Source: Alphaproteobacteria bacterium
Lineage (GTDB): Bacteria; Pseudomonadota; Alphaproteobacteria; Micavibrionales; UBA2020
Direction: 5' to 3'
Length of the DNA stretch: 9,083 bases
NCBI GenBank assembly: GCA_029266795.1
Contig: JAQSWE010000087.1
Span: forward strand, 1 to 9,083
A program made the position numbers and the translations under genes. Positions within the stretch are counted from its first letter, which is position 1; every line of letters starts with the position of its first letter. The notes under the pieces were generated by a model that saw only the letters and a program-made list of their open reading frames with translations, was not told the origin of the DNA and ran no database searches. Positions 1 through 7,961 of the stretch are shown one piece after another.

Positions 1-71
1 ATTTTGACGAAAATACGGCAGTGCAGGCTCTCGCGTCAAGTGTCATGATGGCGCGGGAATTGCAGGTGTTT

Positions 72-2303
72 TCAGCGCTTTTCGTCGACCGGGCGGCGGG
101 GTCCTGCGATTGCGGGGCGGAAGGTGAGGGAACTCAGCAGATTCGTGTGGTCGTCCGTCCATAATTTCTCCCCCTCCGGTGCCGCCAGCTCCACCCAGCC
201 GTAGTCGTCGAGCGGCGACAAACTCACGCCCTGCGGCGCCATCGCGAACCAGATGGAGGGTGAGCCGTGCGGCGCGCTTTCCGGCGGAATGTCGAGCACG
301 AAGCGGGTTTTGAGGTTCAACTCCGCCGCCACACGCAACAACGGATTGGCGAGGGTGAAATAGCGGTTGGAGAGGTTGAATATCACAAGCCCGCCCGGCG
401 CAAGGCGGTCGAGATAGGTCTTCACCGCCTCCAGCGTCAGCAGGTGCGCGGGGATCGTGTCGGCGGAAAACGCGTCGAGGGCGATCAGGTCATATTTTTC
501 GGTTTGCTTTGCGAGTTCGAGGCGGCCATCGCCGATGATGATCTTTGGCGGGCGCTTGCCCGTGCAGGCTTTCAGGAACGTAAATTCCTCACGCGCCACG
601 CGTTCCACAGCCTCGTCGATTTCAAGGAAGGTGAATTCATTGTCGGGGCGGCTGAAGCAGTTCATCGTGCCGGTGCCAAGGCCGACGACCGCGATGTTCT
701 TGGGGTTATAAAGCGCGAAGACATCGCCGACCGGCCCGCCCGCCCAGAAATAGGCGGTCGGCATTTTTTCAAGCTCGGGGTCGCGGATCTGGATACCGTG
801 GGTCGTGGTGCCGTGATACATGAAGCGCACGATGCGCTCTTTCCCCGCAATCACCTGCGGGCGGTCGAAGACCTTGATGACGCCATAGAAGTTGCGCGTG
901 GTGGTGACGATATCGCGTGGAATTATGATTTCCGACACCAGCAGCAGGACGAGCGTGCCGTAAAAGGCGAGGCGCAGGTTCATGCCGATCATGATGGCGA
1001 GGGTGAAGAGGATGACATCCGCCGTCATCATGTTCTGGTTCAGCTGGCCGATGCTGTCGGTGACGGCGAAGCTGCCATTGCTCATGACGAACAGGAAATA
1101 CATGACGCCGCAGAATCCTGCGAACCAAGTGAACATCTTGCCCTGCAAATTCATCGGCTGCACGAAAGCGGGCAGCATGGCCAGCGACAGCGCCATCAGC
1201 ACGGGGTATTCCACAAGGCGGTCGAGCAGCACGGGCAGGATGAAGGCGTTCAGCACCCCGCCGAGCGCGCCGCCGATCGACATCATCAGGTAATATTCCG
1301 TCAGCTGCCGCCCGCCGCCACCCGGGCGCTTCTGCGCCAGCAGCATGTGACAGGCGAGCGCAACCACGCCGAAGGCGAAGAGGTGGCAGAACATCGCATA
1401 GACGGAAACGCGGATGTTGAGGTTATAGACGCAAGTCAGCGCCGCCGCGAGCGGCACGATGATCTGGTGAAACCGCGCGACATCGGAAAATTTGAACCAC
1501 TGGCGGCGACCAAAGGCGATGACGAAGGTGAGCAGGTAGAGCGCGAGCGGCAGAATCCAGATCATCGGCGCGGAAAACACGTCGGTCGTGATATGCGTCG
1601 TGACGGCCAGCAGCAGGGCGGAGGGGAAGAAGGACAGCAAAATCCATTCGATACGCTGGCGATTGGTCGCCGCCGCGCCGTCATGGGACGTATTGATCTT
1701 ATCGTCCTTGCCCTTTGCCAGTGCAAGGCAAAGAGCAGCCGCCGCCATCAGCACGCCAAAGGCGATAAACCAGTTCTGTGCCTGCGCTGCCAGTCCCCAT
1801 TTTGATTCAATCAAAAGCGGGTAAAGAAACAGCCCGGTGAAACTGCCTAGATTGCTGGCGGCATAGAGGAAATAGGGATCGCTGGCCGAGGGATGCCCCG
1901 TCGTCGTGAACAGGCGCTGCAGCGTAGACGATGTCGCCGACACGGCGATAAACGGCACGGCAACCGCCACGGTGAGCAGTCGGAAAATATCAACCGCACC
2001 CGGTGCGGCGGAATCCATCGCGATATGAACGGGGAGAAAAAAACATCCCGCCACCATCAGACCGAGATAGATCAGTCCGTGAAGGCGCGGGCTGAAGCGC
2101 GACAGCGCGTGGGCGAGAAAATATCCCGCCAGCAGCATGACCTGAAAAAACGCCATCGTGACGATCCAGCCGGCGGGCGTACCGCCGACCAGCGGCAGCA
2201 GCATCTTGCCGACCATTGGCTGCAGCGCGAACATAATCGCCGCCGACAGGAACAATGTCGCCGCATAGACTGTCAGGCTGAACCGTTGCGGCAGTGATGT
2301 CAT
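72..2303 (-). CDS. Fused polytopic membrane / spermidine synthase-like protein, third paralog of the array
   Basis: This 743-residue protein has two parts. Residues 1 to about 461 hold a dozen or more hydrophobic segments (for example 8-29, 43-66, 75-96, 143-166, 243-264, 336-360). Two blocks typical of fused MFS/spermidine synthase proteins lie here: SSTLQRLF (125-132) and DPYFLYAASNLGSF (142-155). Residues from about 465 form a spermidine-synthase-like Rossmann domain, with TTHGIQ (500-505), TAYF..GGPVGD, the nucleotide loop GLGTGT (541-546), acidic E561-I-D, GDGR (591-594), DAFSADTIPAHLL (610-622) and WTDDHTNLL (715-723). The S-adenosyl-binding features look intact, but the usual D-x-[ST]-D-P catalytic signature is changed, so the substrate is unknown. 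The catalytic half is probably cytoplasmic. The start overlaps the upstream paralog's stop by 4 nt (ATGA), with GAGGCGG just upstream as ribosome binding site. It is the last gene of the probable carA operon. Family assignment is firm; function is open. Confidence 0.9.
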   Translation of the reverse strand: MTSLPQRFSLTVYAATLFLSAAIMFALQPMVGKMLLPLVGGTPAGWIVTMAFFQVMLLAGYFLAHALSRFSPRLHGLIYLGLMVAGCFFLPVHIAMDSAAPGAVDIFRLLTVAVAVPFIAVSATSSTLQRLFTTTGHPSASDPYFLYAASNLGSFTGLFLYPLLIESKWGLAAQAQNWFIAFGVLMAAAALCLALAKGKDDKINTSHDGAAATNRQRIEWILLSFFPSALLLAVTTHITTDVFSAPMIWILPLALYLLTFVIAFGRRQWFKFSDVARFHQIIVPLAAALTCVYNLNIRVSVYAMFCHLFAFGVVALACHMLLAQKRPGGGGRQLTEYYLMMSIGGALGGVLNAFILPVLLDRLVEYPVLMALSLAMLPAFVQPMNLQGKMFTWFAGFCGVMYFLFVMSNGSFAVTDSIGQLNQNMMTADVILFTLAIMIGMNLRLAFYGTLVLLLVSEIIIPRDIVTTTRNFYGVIKVFDRPQVIAGKERIVRFMYHGTTTHGIQIRDPELEKMPTAYFWAGGPVGDVFALYNPKNIAVVGLGTGTMNCFSRPDNEFTFLEIDEAVERVAREEFTFLKACTGKRPPKIIIGDGRLELAKQTEKYDLIALDAFSADTIPAHLLTLEAVKTYLDRLAPGGLVIFNLSNRYFTLANPLLRVAAELNLKTRFVLDIPPESAPHGSPSIWFAMAPQGVSLSPLDDYGWVELAAPEGEKLWTDDHTNLLSSLTFRPAIAGPRRPVDEKR

Positions 2304-4537
2304 TTTTCCGCCTCTGCGCGCGCTGGCACATCGAGCGACAGGGTGCCGAGTAAACTTGTATATTCATCCGTCCACGGGCGGATATCGTCTTTCGGCTTCA
2401 CGACATGCCAGCCCCGCGACGACAGGGTTTTGTTGTCGCTATTCTTGCTAACCATCAGCCAGAGGCTGGGTGAGCCATATGCCGGGCGCTTGCCCCTGGT
2501 GTCGGCCTTCATTTCCGTCTTCAGGCCGATGGTGGCGGCGGTCGCCGCGATTGTGTCCCAGAGCGCGAAATAGCGGTTGGACACGTTGATGGCAATAACG
2601 CCGCCGGGGGTAAGGCTGTCGATATAGAGCTGCAGTGCTTCTTTCGTCAGCAGGTGTGTGGGTATGGAATCCGACGTGAAAGCGTCCATGAACAACAGAT
2701 CGAATTTTTCGTCCATCTTGGCGAGTTCAAGGCGGCCATCGCCGACTTTGATGACGGGCGGCGTTTTCGATTTGCAGGCGCTGAGGAAGGTAAAGTTATC
2801 CTCCGCCACCTGCACGACGGCGGGGTCGATCTCGAAAAACGTGAATTCTCGGTAGGGCTCGTTATAGCAGTTCATAGTGCCGATGCCGAGGCCGAGCACG
2901 GCGACTTTCTTCGGCTTGAAATGCGCGAAGACGTCGCCGACCGGACCTTTGCGCGTGAAATACGCGGTCGGCGTCATGGCCAGTTCCTTGTCGCTTTGCA
3001 CCTGAATGCCGTGGGTGGTGGAACCGTGGCGCATGGAGCGCACGGTCTGGATTTTTCCTTCAATCGGCTGCGGTTTGTCATACAGGCGCACGGTGCCGTA
3101 GAAGTTGCGGATGCTCAGCAGTTCCGTGCGGTCGGCGATCACATATTGCGCGACCATGAAAACAACCAGCGTGCCCAGCGTCAGCACAGCGGGGGTCAGT
3201 TTCTTCAGGAAGAAAATCACGCCGATGGCAAGCAACAGGAATACGGCCTGCAACGCCATCTTGCGACCCTCCACGATATCGACGCCGATATCGGGGCTGG
3301 GCACGTTGACGAGCAAGATGGAAAGAAGCAGCAGTCCAGCAATCAGCATCCCGGTGACGGATTTCGCCTTGTATTCCTTATGGATCATGAAGGATGCGAG
3401 GAGCGTCAGAGGGAATTCGATAAGGCGGTTGAAGACAACAGGGAAGATAAATGCGTTTAGGACGCCGCCCAATGCACCGCCCACCGACATCATCAGGTAG
3501 AACGACGTGAGCTGCCGCCCGTCATCCAGCGGGCGCAGGCTGGCAAGCCGCGAATGGCATGCTAGGGCAACGAGCGTAAAGACGGCAAGGTAGAAAGCGA
3601 CACCCGGCCAGCTGAAAAGCCATGTTGAACCCAGCAGGGAAATGACGATGACGGCAAGGCAGACGATATAAGGCTGGAGCGCCTCCATCACGGCGAGAGA
3701 GACAATCGGCTTGCTGCTGAAGGCAATAACAAAGGTGAGCAGGTACAGGGCCAGCGGCAATATCCAGACGAGGGGGGCGGAGATAACGTCGGAGGTAATA
3801 TATGTCGTGACGCCCATCAGGAGGCAGGAGGGGATAAAAGCGAGCGCAAGCCATTCCAGCTGGCGTTTACCGGTGGCGGCACGGCCTCTGTCACTGGCGG
3901 CGGGCTTGGTGGCTTTTTTATCCGGTCCGCGCGCGAACCAGACGCAGGTGCCAGCCAGAAGGATCAACAGCGCATAGCCGCCTGTGAAATATTGTGCCTG
4001 TTGCGCCAGCGTCAGTTGCGGCTCGACCAGCAGCGGATAAAGGAGCAGGCCTGCGAAACTGCCCAAGTTGCTGGCGGCGTAGAGGAAGTAGGGGTCGCCT
4101 GATGAGCCGTGTCGCGTGTTCATGAATAGGCGCTGCAGCGTGGATGATGTCGCCGACAATGCGATAAACGGCACGGCCAGTGCTTGCGTGAGCAGCAGGA
4201 AGATACGGCCAGCCTCGGGGATGGAGCCGGAGCCAACGGCATGGTCAATTGCGACGGGCAAGAAGACGATGCCCGCCAGCAACGCGGCGACATAGGCGAT
4301 GCCGTGTTTCTGCGACGGGAATTTTGACAGCGCATGGGCGATCAGGTATCCGGCCAGCAGCATCACCTGAAAAAATGCCATGGCGACGATCCAGCCTGCG
4401 GGCGTGCCGCCGACCAGCGGCAGCAGCATCTTGCCCGCCATCGGCTGGACGGAAAACATGAGCGAGGCGGATAGGAACAGCGTGAAGCTGAAAACCGCCA
4501 GCGTGCTCATTGCGGAGCCTTCGTCTTTTCTCGCCAT
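2300..4537 (-). CDS. Fused polytopic membrane / spermidine synthase-like protein, second paralog of the array
   Basis: This 745-residue paralog has the same layout as its neighbours: multiple membrane helices to about residue 468, then a spermidine-synthase-like domain. Visible motifs are GKMLLPLVGG (35-44), SSTLQRLF (131-138), DPYFLYAASNLGSF (148-161), TTHGIQ (507-512), TAYF (524-527), GLGIGT (549-554), E569-I-D, GDGR (599-602), DAFTSDSIPTHLL (618-630) and WTDEYTSLL (722-730). It resembles the downstream paralog (72-2303) more than the upstream one: both have GTMNC after the nucleotide loop, SNRYF and a GSPS-aromatic segment near the C-terminus. The start at 4537 is 3 nt after the previous stop, with GAGG nine bases upstream. 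A second possible start is Met10 (4508-4510), with GAAGG seven bases upstream at 4518-4522. Both leave the first membrane helix intact; the longer form fits the paralogs' N-terminal lengths better. The reaction catalysed is unknown. Confidence 0.9.
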   Translation of the reverse strand: MARKDEGSAMSTLAVFSFTLFLSASLMFSVQPMAGKMLLPLVGGTPAGWIVAMAFFQVMLLAGYLIAHALSKFPSQKHGIAYVAALLAGIVFLPVAIDHAVGSGSIPEAGRIFLLLTQALAVPFIALSATSSTLQRLFMNTRHGSSGDPYFLYAASNLGSFAGLLLYPLLVEPQLTLAQQAQYFTGGYALLILLAGTCVWFARGPDKKATKPAASDRGRAATGKRQLEWLALAFIPSCLLMGVTTYITSDVISAPLVWILPLALYLLTFVIAFSSKPIVSLAVMEALQPYIVCLAVIVISLLGSTWLFSWPGVAFYLAVFTLVALACHSRLASLRPLDDGRQLTSFYLMMSVGGALGGVLNAFIFPVVFNRLIEFPLTLLASFMIHKEYKAKSVTGMLIAGLLLLSILLVNVPSPDIGVDIVEGRKMALQAVFLLLAIGVIFFLKKLTPAVLTLGTLVVFMVAQYVIADRTELLSIRNFYGTVRLYDKPQPIEGKIQTVRSMRHGSTTHGIQVQSDKELAMTPTAYFTRKGPVGDVFAHFKPKKVAVLGLGIGTMNCYNEPYREFTFFEIDPAVVQVAEDNFTFLSACKSKTPPVIKVGDGRLELAKMDEKFDLLFMDAFTSDSIPTHLLTKEALQLYIDSLTPGGVIAINVSNRYFALWDTIAATAATIGLKTEMKADTRGKRPAYGSPSLWLMVSKNSDNKTLSSRGWHVVKPKDDIRPWTDEYTSLLGTLSLDVPARAEAEK

Positions 4538-4540
4538 TTT

Positions 4541-6712
4541 TTAAAACCTCATGATTCCGATAATATTTGAATAGTTATCCGTCCATGCGCGTTCGTTATT
4601 TTGCAGTGGCGGCACCCATGCCTGCTGGCGGAAGGTTGTCATGTCGATTCCGTCACGCGCCATCAAAAGCCAGTCGCTGGGAAAGAACAGTGGCGGGTCG
4701 ATAAAGCCGTAATGCTTGTAGCGCGCCTGCATACCTGCTGCTTTCGCGCCCGCTGCCAGCGTCGCGGCGAGGGTGACATAATTGTTGGAGATATTAAAAG
4801 CGAGGATGCCGTTGTCGGTCAGCAGCGTTTTGTAAAGCTCGATCGCTTCGACCGATATCAGGTGAACGGGGACCATATCGGACGAAAACGCGTCGAGGAT
4901 GATGAGGTCGAATTTCTCGCCCCTCAGCTTTGCTATTTCAAGGCGCCCGTCGCCGGTGAAAATGCGGTGCGGGGTTGCGCCGGGGCATGCTTTCAGGAAA
5001 GTGAAATTATCGCGCGCGATGTTCACGACGGCGGGGTCGATTTCAAAGAATGTGAATGAGCGGTCGGGCGCGTGGTGGCAGGCGAGAGTTCCAGCGCCCA
5101 GACCCATCACGGCGACATTTTTGGGCGCGAGGGTATGGAAGATGTCGCCGACGGGGCCGCCGTGAGAGAAATAGGCTGTGGGAATATCCTCCATGTCGGG
5201 ATCAAGCGATTGCATGCCGTGAAGCGTGGTGCCGTGCCCGAAATAGCGTATATGATATTTTTCGCCGTCCATTATGAAGTTGCGCTCATACACGCGGATT
5301 AGGCCGTAGAAATTCCGCTGGTATATGCCGCCTTCGCCGTCGCGCGGCGCGGTGTATGGCATCGTCATCAGGAGCAGGCAGCCCGTCAGTGCGAAGAGCG
5401 GCTTGCGCAAAGTTGCGACAAACAGGGTCACAAGAAATATTTCAAGGAAATCGGTCGCGCCGATGGTGTGGTGATGCATGAACGCCCAGGCCAGCAGTCC
5501 GACGCCGCCGACACACACGGTAACAAGGTCTTTTCGTCCAAGCTTTGCGCTCAAACCCGGGTGGAAGAGCAGCGAGGCCGCGAGGACCATCGGGAATTCC
5601 TGCAGGCGGTCGAAAATGGCAGGGGCGAGGAAGGCGTTCAGCATGCCGCCAAGCGCGCCCCCGAGGGCGATCATCAGGTAGTAATCCGTGAGCCTCTGCC
5701 CGTCCCCCAGCGGGCGCAGTGCCGCGAGCTTCATATGGAAGGCAAGCGCGACGATGCCGAAACAGCCGAGGAGGAGGACCATGATCAGCCATGGGGCATC
5801 CAGCGAAACGGTCGCAAGAAAGATCAGCCCGAAGGCGAGGCAGACCGCCATCGGGTGCAGTTTTTCGACAGCCGAAAGCCTTGCCGGTGCCGACTTGCCG
5901 AAAGCCAGTACGAAGGTCAGCAGGTAAATACCGAGTGGCAGAACCCAGAGCAGGGGGGCGGCTATGATCGCCGTCGTGATCTGCGTCGTCACGCCCATCA
6001 TCAGGCTTGACGGGATAAAGGCGAACATGATCCAGCGCCAGCGCAGGCCGGCAGCCAGCGGCGCAGGTTTGACGTAAACTGCTGCGGCTATCGACTTGGC
6101 GCGACCGATGCAGATGGCAGTGAGGGCAATCAGTACGACATAACCGCTCAGCCAAAGCTGCGCCTGTTCGGGGATCGTCAGCAGCTTTTCAGCCGCAAGC
6201 GGGTACAGCAGCAGGCCTGCAAAACTGCCGAGGTTGCTGGCGGCGTAAAGGAAATACGGGTCGCCTGCTGCAGCGTGGCCCGAGACCGTGAACAGCCGCT
6301 GTAGCGTTGAAGAAGCCATGGCAAGCGCGACGAAGGGCAGCCCGAGGCTTCCCGCTAGCAGCTTCATGACCATCCACGCATTCGCAGCGCCTTCGGGTTG
6401 CGATAAATGGATGGGCAGGAACAATCCGCCGAGCCCGAGTGCCGCGAGAAACACTATGCCATGCATGCGAGGCGAAAGCCGTGAACAGATATTGGCAAGC
6501 GCGTATCCCGCCAGCAATGCCAGTTGAAAAAATGCCATCGCCACAATCCAACCCGACGGGGTGCCGCCGACCAGCGGCAGCAGCATCTTGCCTGTCATGG
6601 GTTGCAGCATGAACATGGTGGCGGCGGAAAGGAAAAGCGCCGCGCAAAACAGGGCGGAGATGTGGGTTTGCTGCCAGGCGAATGGGGGCCGCAACGCGGC
6701 GTCGGCCGTCAT
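4541..6712 (-). CDS. Fused polytopic membrane / spermidine synthase-like protein, first paralog after carA
   Basis: This 723-residue protein is the most divergent of the three paralogs. Membrane helices fill residues from about 18 to 450, with GKMLLPLVGG (41-50), SSTLQRLF (134-141) and DPYFLYAASNLGSF (151-164). The C-terminal spermidine-synthase-like domain shows TLHGMQ (496-501), TAYF (512-515), GLGAGT (537-542), E557-I-D, GDGR (587-590), DAFSSDMVPVHLI (607-619) and WTDNYSNII (710-718). It differs from the other two at several places: ACHH in place of NC[FY] after the nucleotide loop, SNNYVTL in place of SNRYF, and a PPLFFPSDW segment in place of GSPS-aromatic. Its start codon overlaps the carA stop as ATGA. 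No strong Shine-Dalgarno sequence precedes it, so expression probably depends on translational coupling to carA. The aminopropyltransferase signature is altered here too, so polyamine synthesis is possible but not shown. Confidence 0.9.
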   Translation of the reverse strand: MTADAALRPPFAWQQTHISALFCAALFLSAATMFMLQPMTGKMLLPLVGGTPSGWIVAMAFFQLALLAGYALANICSRLSPRMHGIVFLAALGLGGLFLPIHLSQPEGAANAWMVMKLLAGSLGLPFVALAMASSTLQRLFTVSGHAAAGDPYFLYAASNLGSFAGLLLYPLAAEKLLTIPEQAQLWLSGYVVLIALTAICIGRAKSIAAAVYVKPAPLAAGLRWRWIMFAFIPSSLMMGVTTQITTAIIAAPLLWVLPLGIYLLTFVLAFGKSAPARLSAVEKLHPMAVCLAFGLIFLATVSLDAPWLIMVLLLGCFGIVALAFHMKLAALRPLGDGQRLTDYYLMIALGGALGGMLNAFLAPAIFDRLQEFPMVLAASLLFHPGLSAKLGRKDLVTVCVGGVGLLAWAFMHHHTIGATDFLEIFLVTLFVATLRKPLFALTGCLLLMTMPYTAPRDGEGGIYQRNFYGLIRVYERNFIMDGEKYHIRYFGHGTTLHGMQSLDPDMEDIPTAYFSHGGPVGDIFHTLAPKNVAVMGLGAGTLACHHAPDRSFTFFEIDPAVVNIARDNFTFLKACPGATPHRIFTGDGRLEIAKLRGEKFDLIILDAFSSDMVPVHLISVEAIELYKTLLTDNGILAFNISNNYVTLAATLAAGAKAAGMQARYKHYGFIDPPLFFPSDWLLMARDGIDMTTFRQQAWVPPLQNNERAWTDNYSNIIGIMRF

Positions 6713-7908
6713 GCGGATTTCTTGATGCCTTTGTCGGTCTGCAGCGGCTGGCTCTGGCCCTTGATCAGCGTCACGAAGTTGTCGAACAGATAATCGCTGT
6801 CCTGCGGGCCGGGGGATGCCTCGGGGTGATACTGGACGGAGAAGGCAGGCTTATCATGAACGCGCAGGCCTTCATTCGATCCGTCGAACAGGCTGATATG
6901 CGTGACGCTGACATTCGAGGGCAACGTTGCGGGCATGACGTGGAAGCCGTGGTTCTGGCTGGTGATTTCGACCTTGCCCGTTTCGAGGTTTTTGACCGGA
7001 TGGTTCGCGCCGCGGTGTCCGAAGGCGAATTTTTCCGTCTTGCCGCCAAGGGCAATTGCGAGCATCTGGTGGCCGAGGCAGATGCCGAAGATCGGTTTTT
7101 CCGCCTTCAGGATTTTTTCGATCACCGGTACTGCATAGACGCCGGTCGCGGCAGGGTCGCCGGGGCCGTTCGACAAGAACACGCCGTCGGGCCGCAGGGC
7201 GAGGATATCTTCGGCGGAGGTGTCGCAAGGCACGACGGTGAGGCGCATGCCGCGCTCGCACAGCCTGCGCAGGATATTGCGCTTCACGCCGTAATCGATG
7301 ACGACGGTGTGGTAATAAACTTCATCGGGGGTCTTGTACTTGCCGGCCTTCGCATCCCAGCCGCCTTCGGTCCATGCATAAATATTCTTTGTGCTGACGG
7401 TCTTGGCGATGTCGAGACCGTTCATATCGGGCAGAGCTTTCGCCTGCTGCTTGAGGTCGTCGAGGTTGATTTTTTCCGCGCCGAAAAAATGGATAATGCC
7501 GTTCTGCGAGCCATGCGTGCGCAGGTGGTGGGTGAGCGCGCGCGTGTCGATGCCGCAGATGCCGGTCAGTTTGTTGTCGATGAGCCATTCGTTGAAATGG
7601 TTTTCGGAACGGTAGCTGGACGGGTCGGTGATGTCGGCGCGCAGGATGATGCCCTTGGCGAAGGGGGCGTCGGATTCCTGGTCGTCTTCGTTGGTGCCGA
7701 CGTTGCCGATATGGGGGAAGGTGAAGGTAATGATCTGGCCCGCGTAAGACGGGTCGGTCATGATTTCCTGATAGCCGGTCATGGAGGTGTTGAAGCAAAC
7801 CTCGCCGCCCGTCGTGCCGGCCGCGCCAATGCCTTTTCCCCAGTGAACACTGCCATCGGCCAGCACAAGAACCGCGGTTGCGTGAGGGGGCACCTGGGGT
7901 GAAAACAT
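6709..7908 (-). CDS. carA: Carbamoyl-phosphate synthase small (glutaminase) subunit
   Basis: CarA hydrolyses glutamine and channels ammonia to CarB, which makes carbamoyl phosphate for arginine and pyrimidine synthesis in the cytoplasm. The 399-residue product has the CarA N-terminal domain (GEVCFNTSMTGYQEI near 35-49, GIDTRALTHHLR near 119-130). A class I glutamine amidotransferase domain follows, with NGPGDPA (247-253), the nucleophile in GICLGHQ (Cys277), TSQNHGFHV and YHPEA carrying the catalytic His361 and Glu363. Length and active-site residues match the family (about 380-400), so it should be active. An in-frame ATG lies at 7963-7965, but the start at 7906-7908 is preferred. It has AGGGA six bases upstream, begins where CarA homology begins, and lies downstream of a TATAAT box that the longer form would read through. 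carB is not adjacent. Instead carA overlaps a membrane spermidine-synthase-like gene by 4 nt. Confidence 0.96.
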   Translation of the reverse strand: MFSPQVPPHATAVLVLADGSVHWGKGIGAAGTTGGEVCFNTSMTGYQEIMTDPSYAGQIITFTFPHIGNVGTNEDDQESDAPFAKGIILRADITDPSSYRSENHFNEWLIDNKLTGICGIDTRALTHHLRTHGSQNGIIHFFGAEKINLDDLKQQAKALPDMNGLDIAKTVSTKNIYAWTEGGWDAKAGKYKTPDEVYYHTVVIDYGVKRNILRRLCERGMRLTVVPCDTSAEDILALRPDGVFLSNGPGDPAATGVYAVPVIEKILKAEKPIFGICLGHQMLAIALGGKTEKFAFGHRGANHPVKNLETGKVEITSQNHGFHVMPATLPSNVSVTHISLFDGSNEGLRVHDKPAFSVQYHPEASPGPQDSDYLFDNFVTLIKGQSQPLQTDKGIKKSA

Positions 7909-7913
7909 GATTT

Positions 7914-7919
7914 TCCCTG
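7914..7919 (-). promoter_or_regulatory. Ribosome binding site deciding the carA start
   Basis: On the minus strand this reads CAGGGA. It ends five to six bases before the ATG at 7906-7908, a normal Shine-Dalgarno distance. The upstream in-frame ATG at 7965 has no comparable site, so this element supports the shorter carA reading frame. Confidence 0.6.
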
Positions 7920-7932
7920 ACTTATTGGCGTG

Positions 7933-7961
7933 TTGTAATATTATATTGCTTGGAATAGCAT
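7933..7961 (+). promoter_or_regulatory. Candidate promoter for the YqeY-domain / FkbM gene pair
   Basis: TTGTAA (7933-7938) and TAGCAT (7956-7961) are separated by exactly 17 nt. Each matches four of six bases of the sigma-70 consensus hexamers. A transcript would begin near 7968, about 33 nt before the ATG at 8001. The element overlaps the oppositely directed carA -10 box. The spacing is ideal but the hexamers are weak, so this is tentative. Confidence 0.3.
7940..7945 (-). promoter_or_regulatory. Candidate -10 box for the carA operon
   Basis: The minus strand reads TATAAT exactly, inside an AT-rich patch in otherwise GC-rich DNA. Transcription from it would start near 7933 and leave a leader of about 25 nt before the carA ATG, too short for an attenuator or riboswitch. 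The best -35 match is weak: CTGGCA at 7965-7970, four of six matches to TTGACA, with a 19-nt spacer. The call rests mainly on the perfect -10 and its position. Confidence 0.45.

Noticed and set aside
1..46. Possible start of a further minus-strand gene at the ATG complementary to 44-46, open to the left edge
   Set aside because: Only about 15 codons are visible, with no clear ribosome binding site and no recognisable sequence.
1..71. Terminator for the carA operon
   Set aside because: I looked for a GC-rich hairpin followed by a T-run downstream of the stop at 72 on the minus strand and found none convincing. It may lie outside the window.
3..164. Open plus-strand frame entering from the left edge and stopping at 162-164, a possible 3' end of a convergent gene
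   Set aside because: It would overlap the 3' end of the distal paralog by about 90 nt in the same codon register, has no recognisable motif and is too short to judge. Sequence left of the window is needed.
267..1805. 512-codon open frame on the plus strand opposite the distal paralog
   Set aside because: It is antisense to a gene with clear membrane and Rossmann motifs. Its translation is rich in R, H, Q and E with no recognisable family, as expected from the complement of GC-rich codons.
2654..3460. 268-codon plus-strand open frame opposite the middle paralog
   Set aside because: It mirrors the conserved coding of the middle paralog in complement. Similar shadows occur opposite the other two, and it has no motif of its own.
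6682..7902. 406-codon open frame on the plus strand opposite carA
   Set aside because: carA is unambiguous on the other strand with all catalytic residues. The antisense product shows no domain and is a codon-bias shadow.
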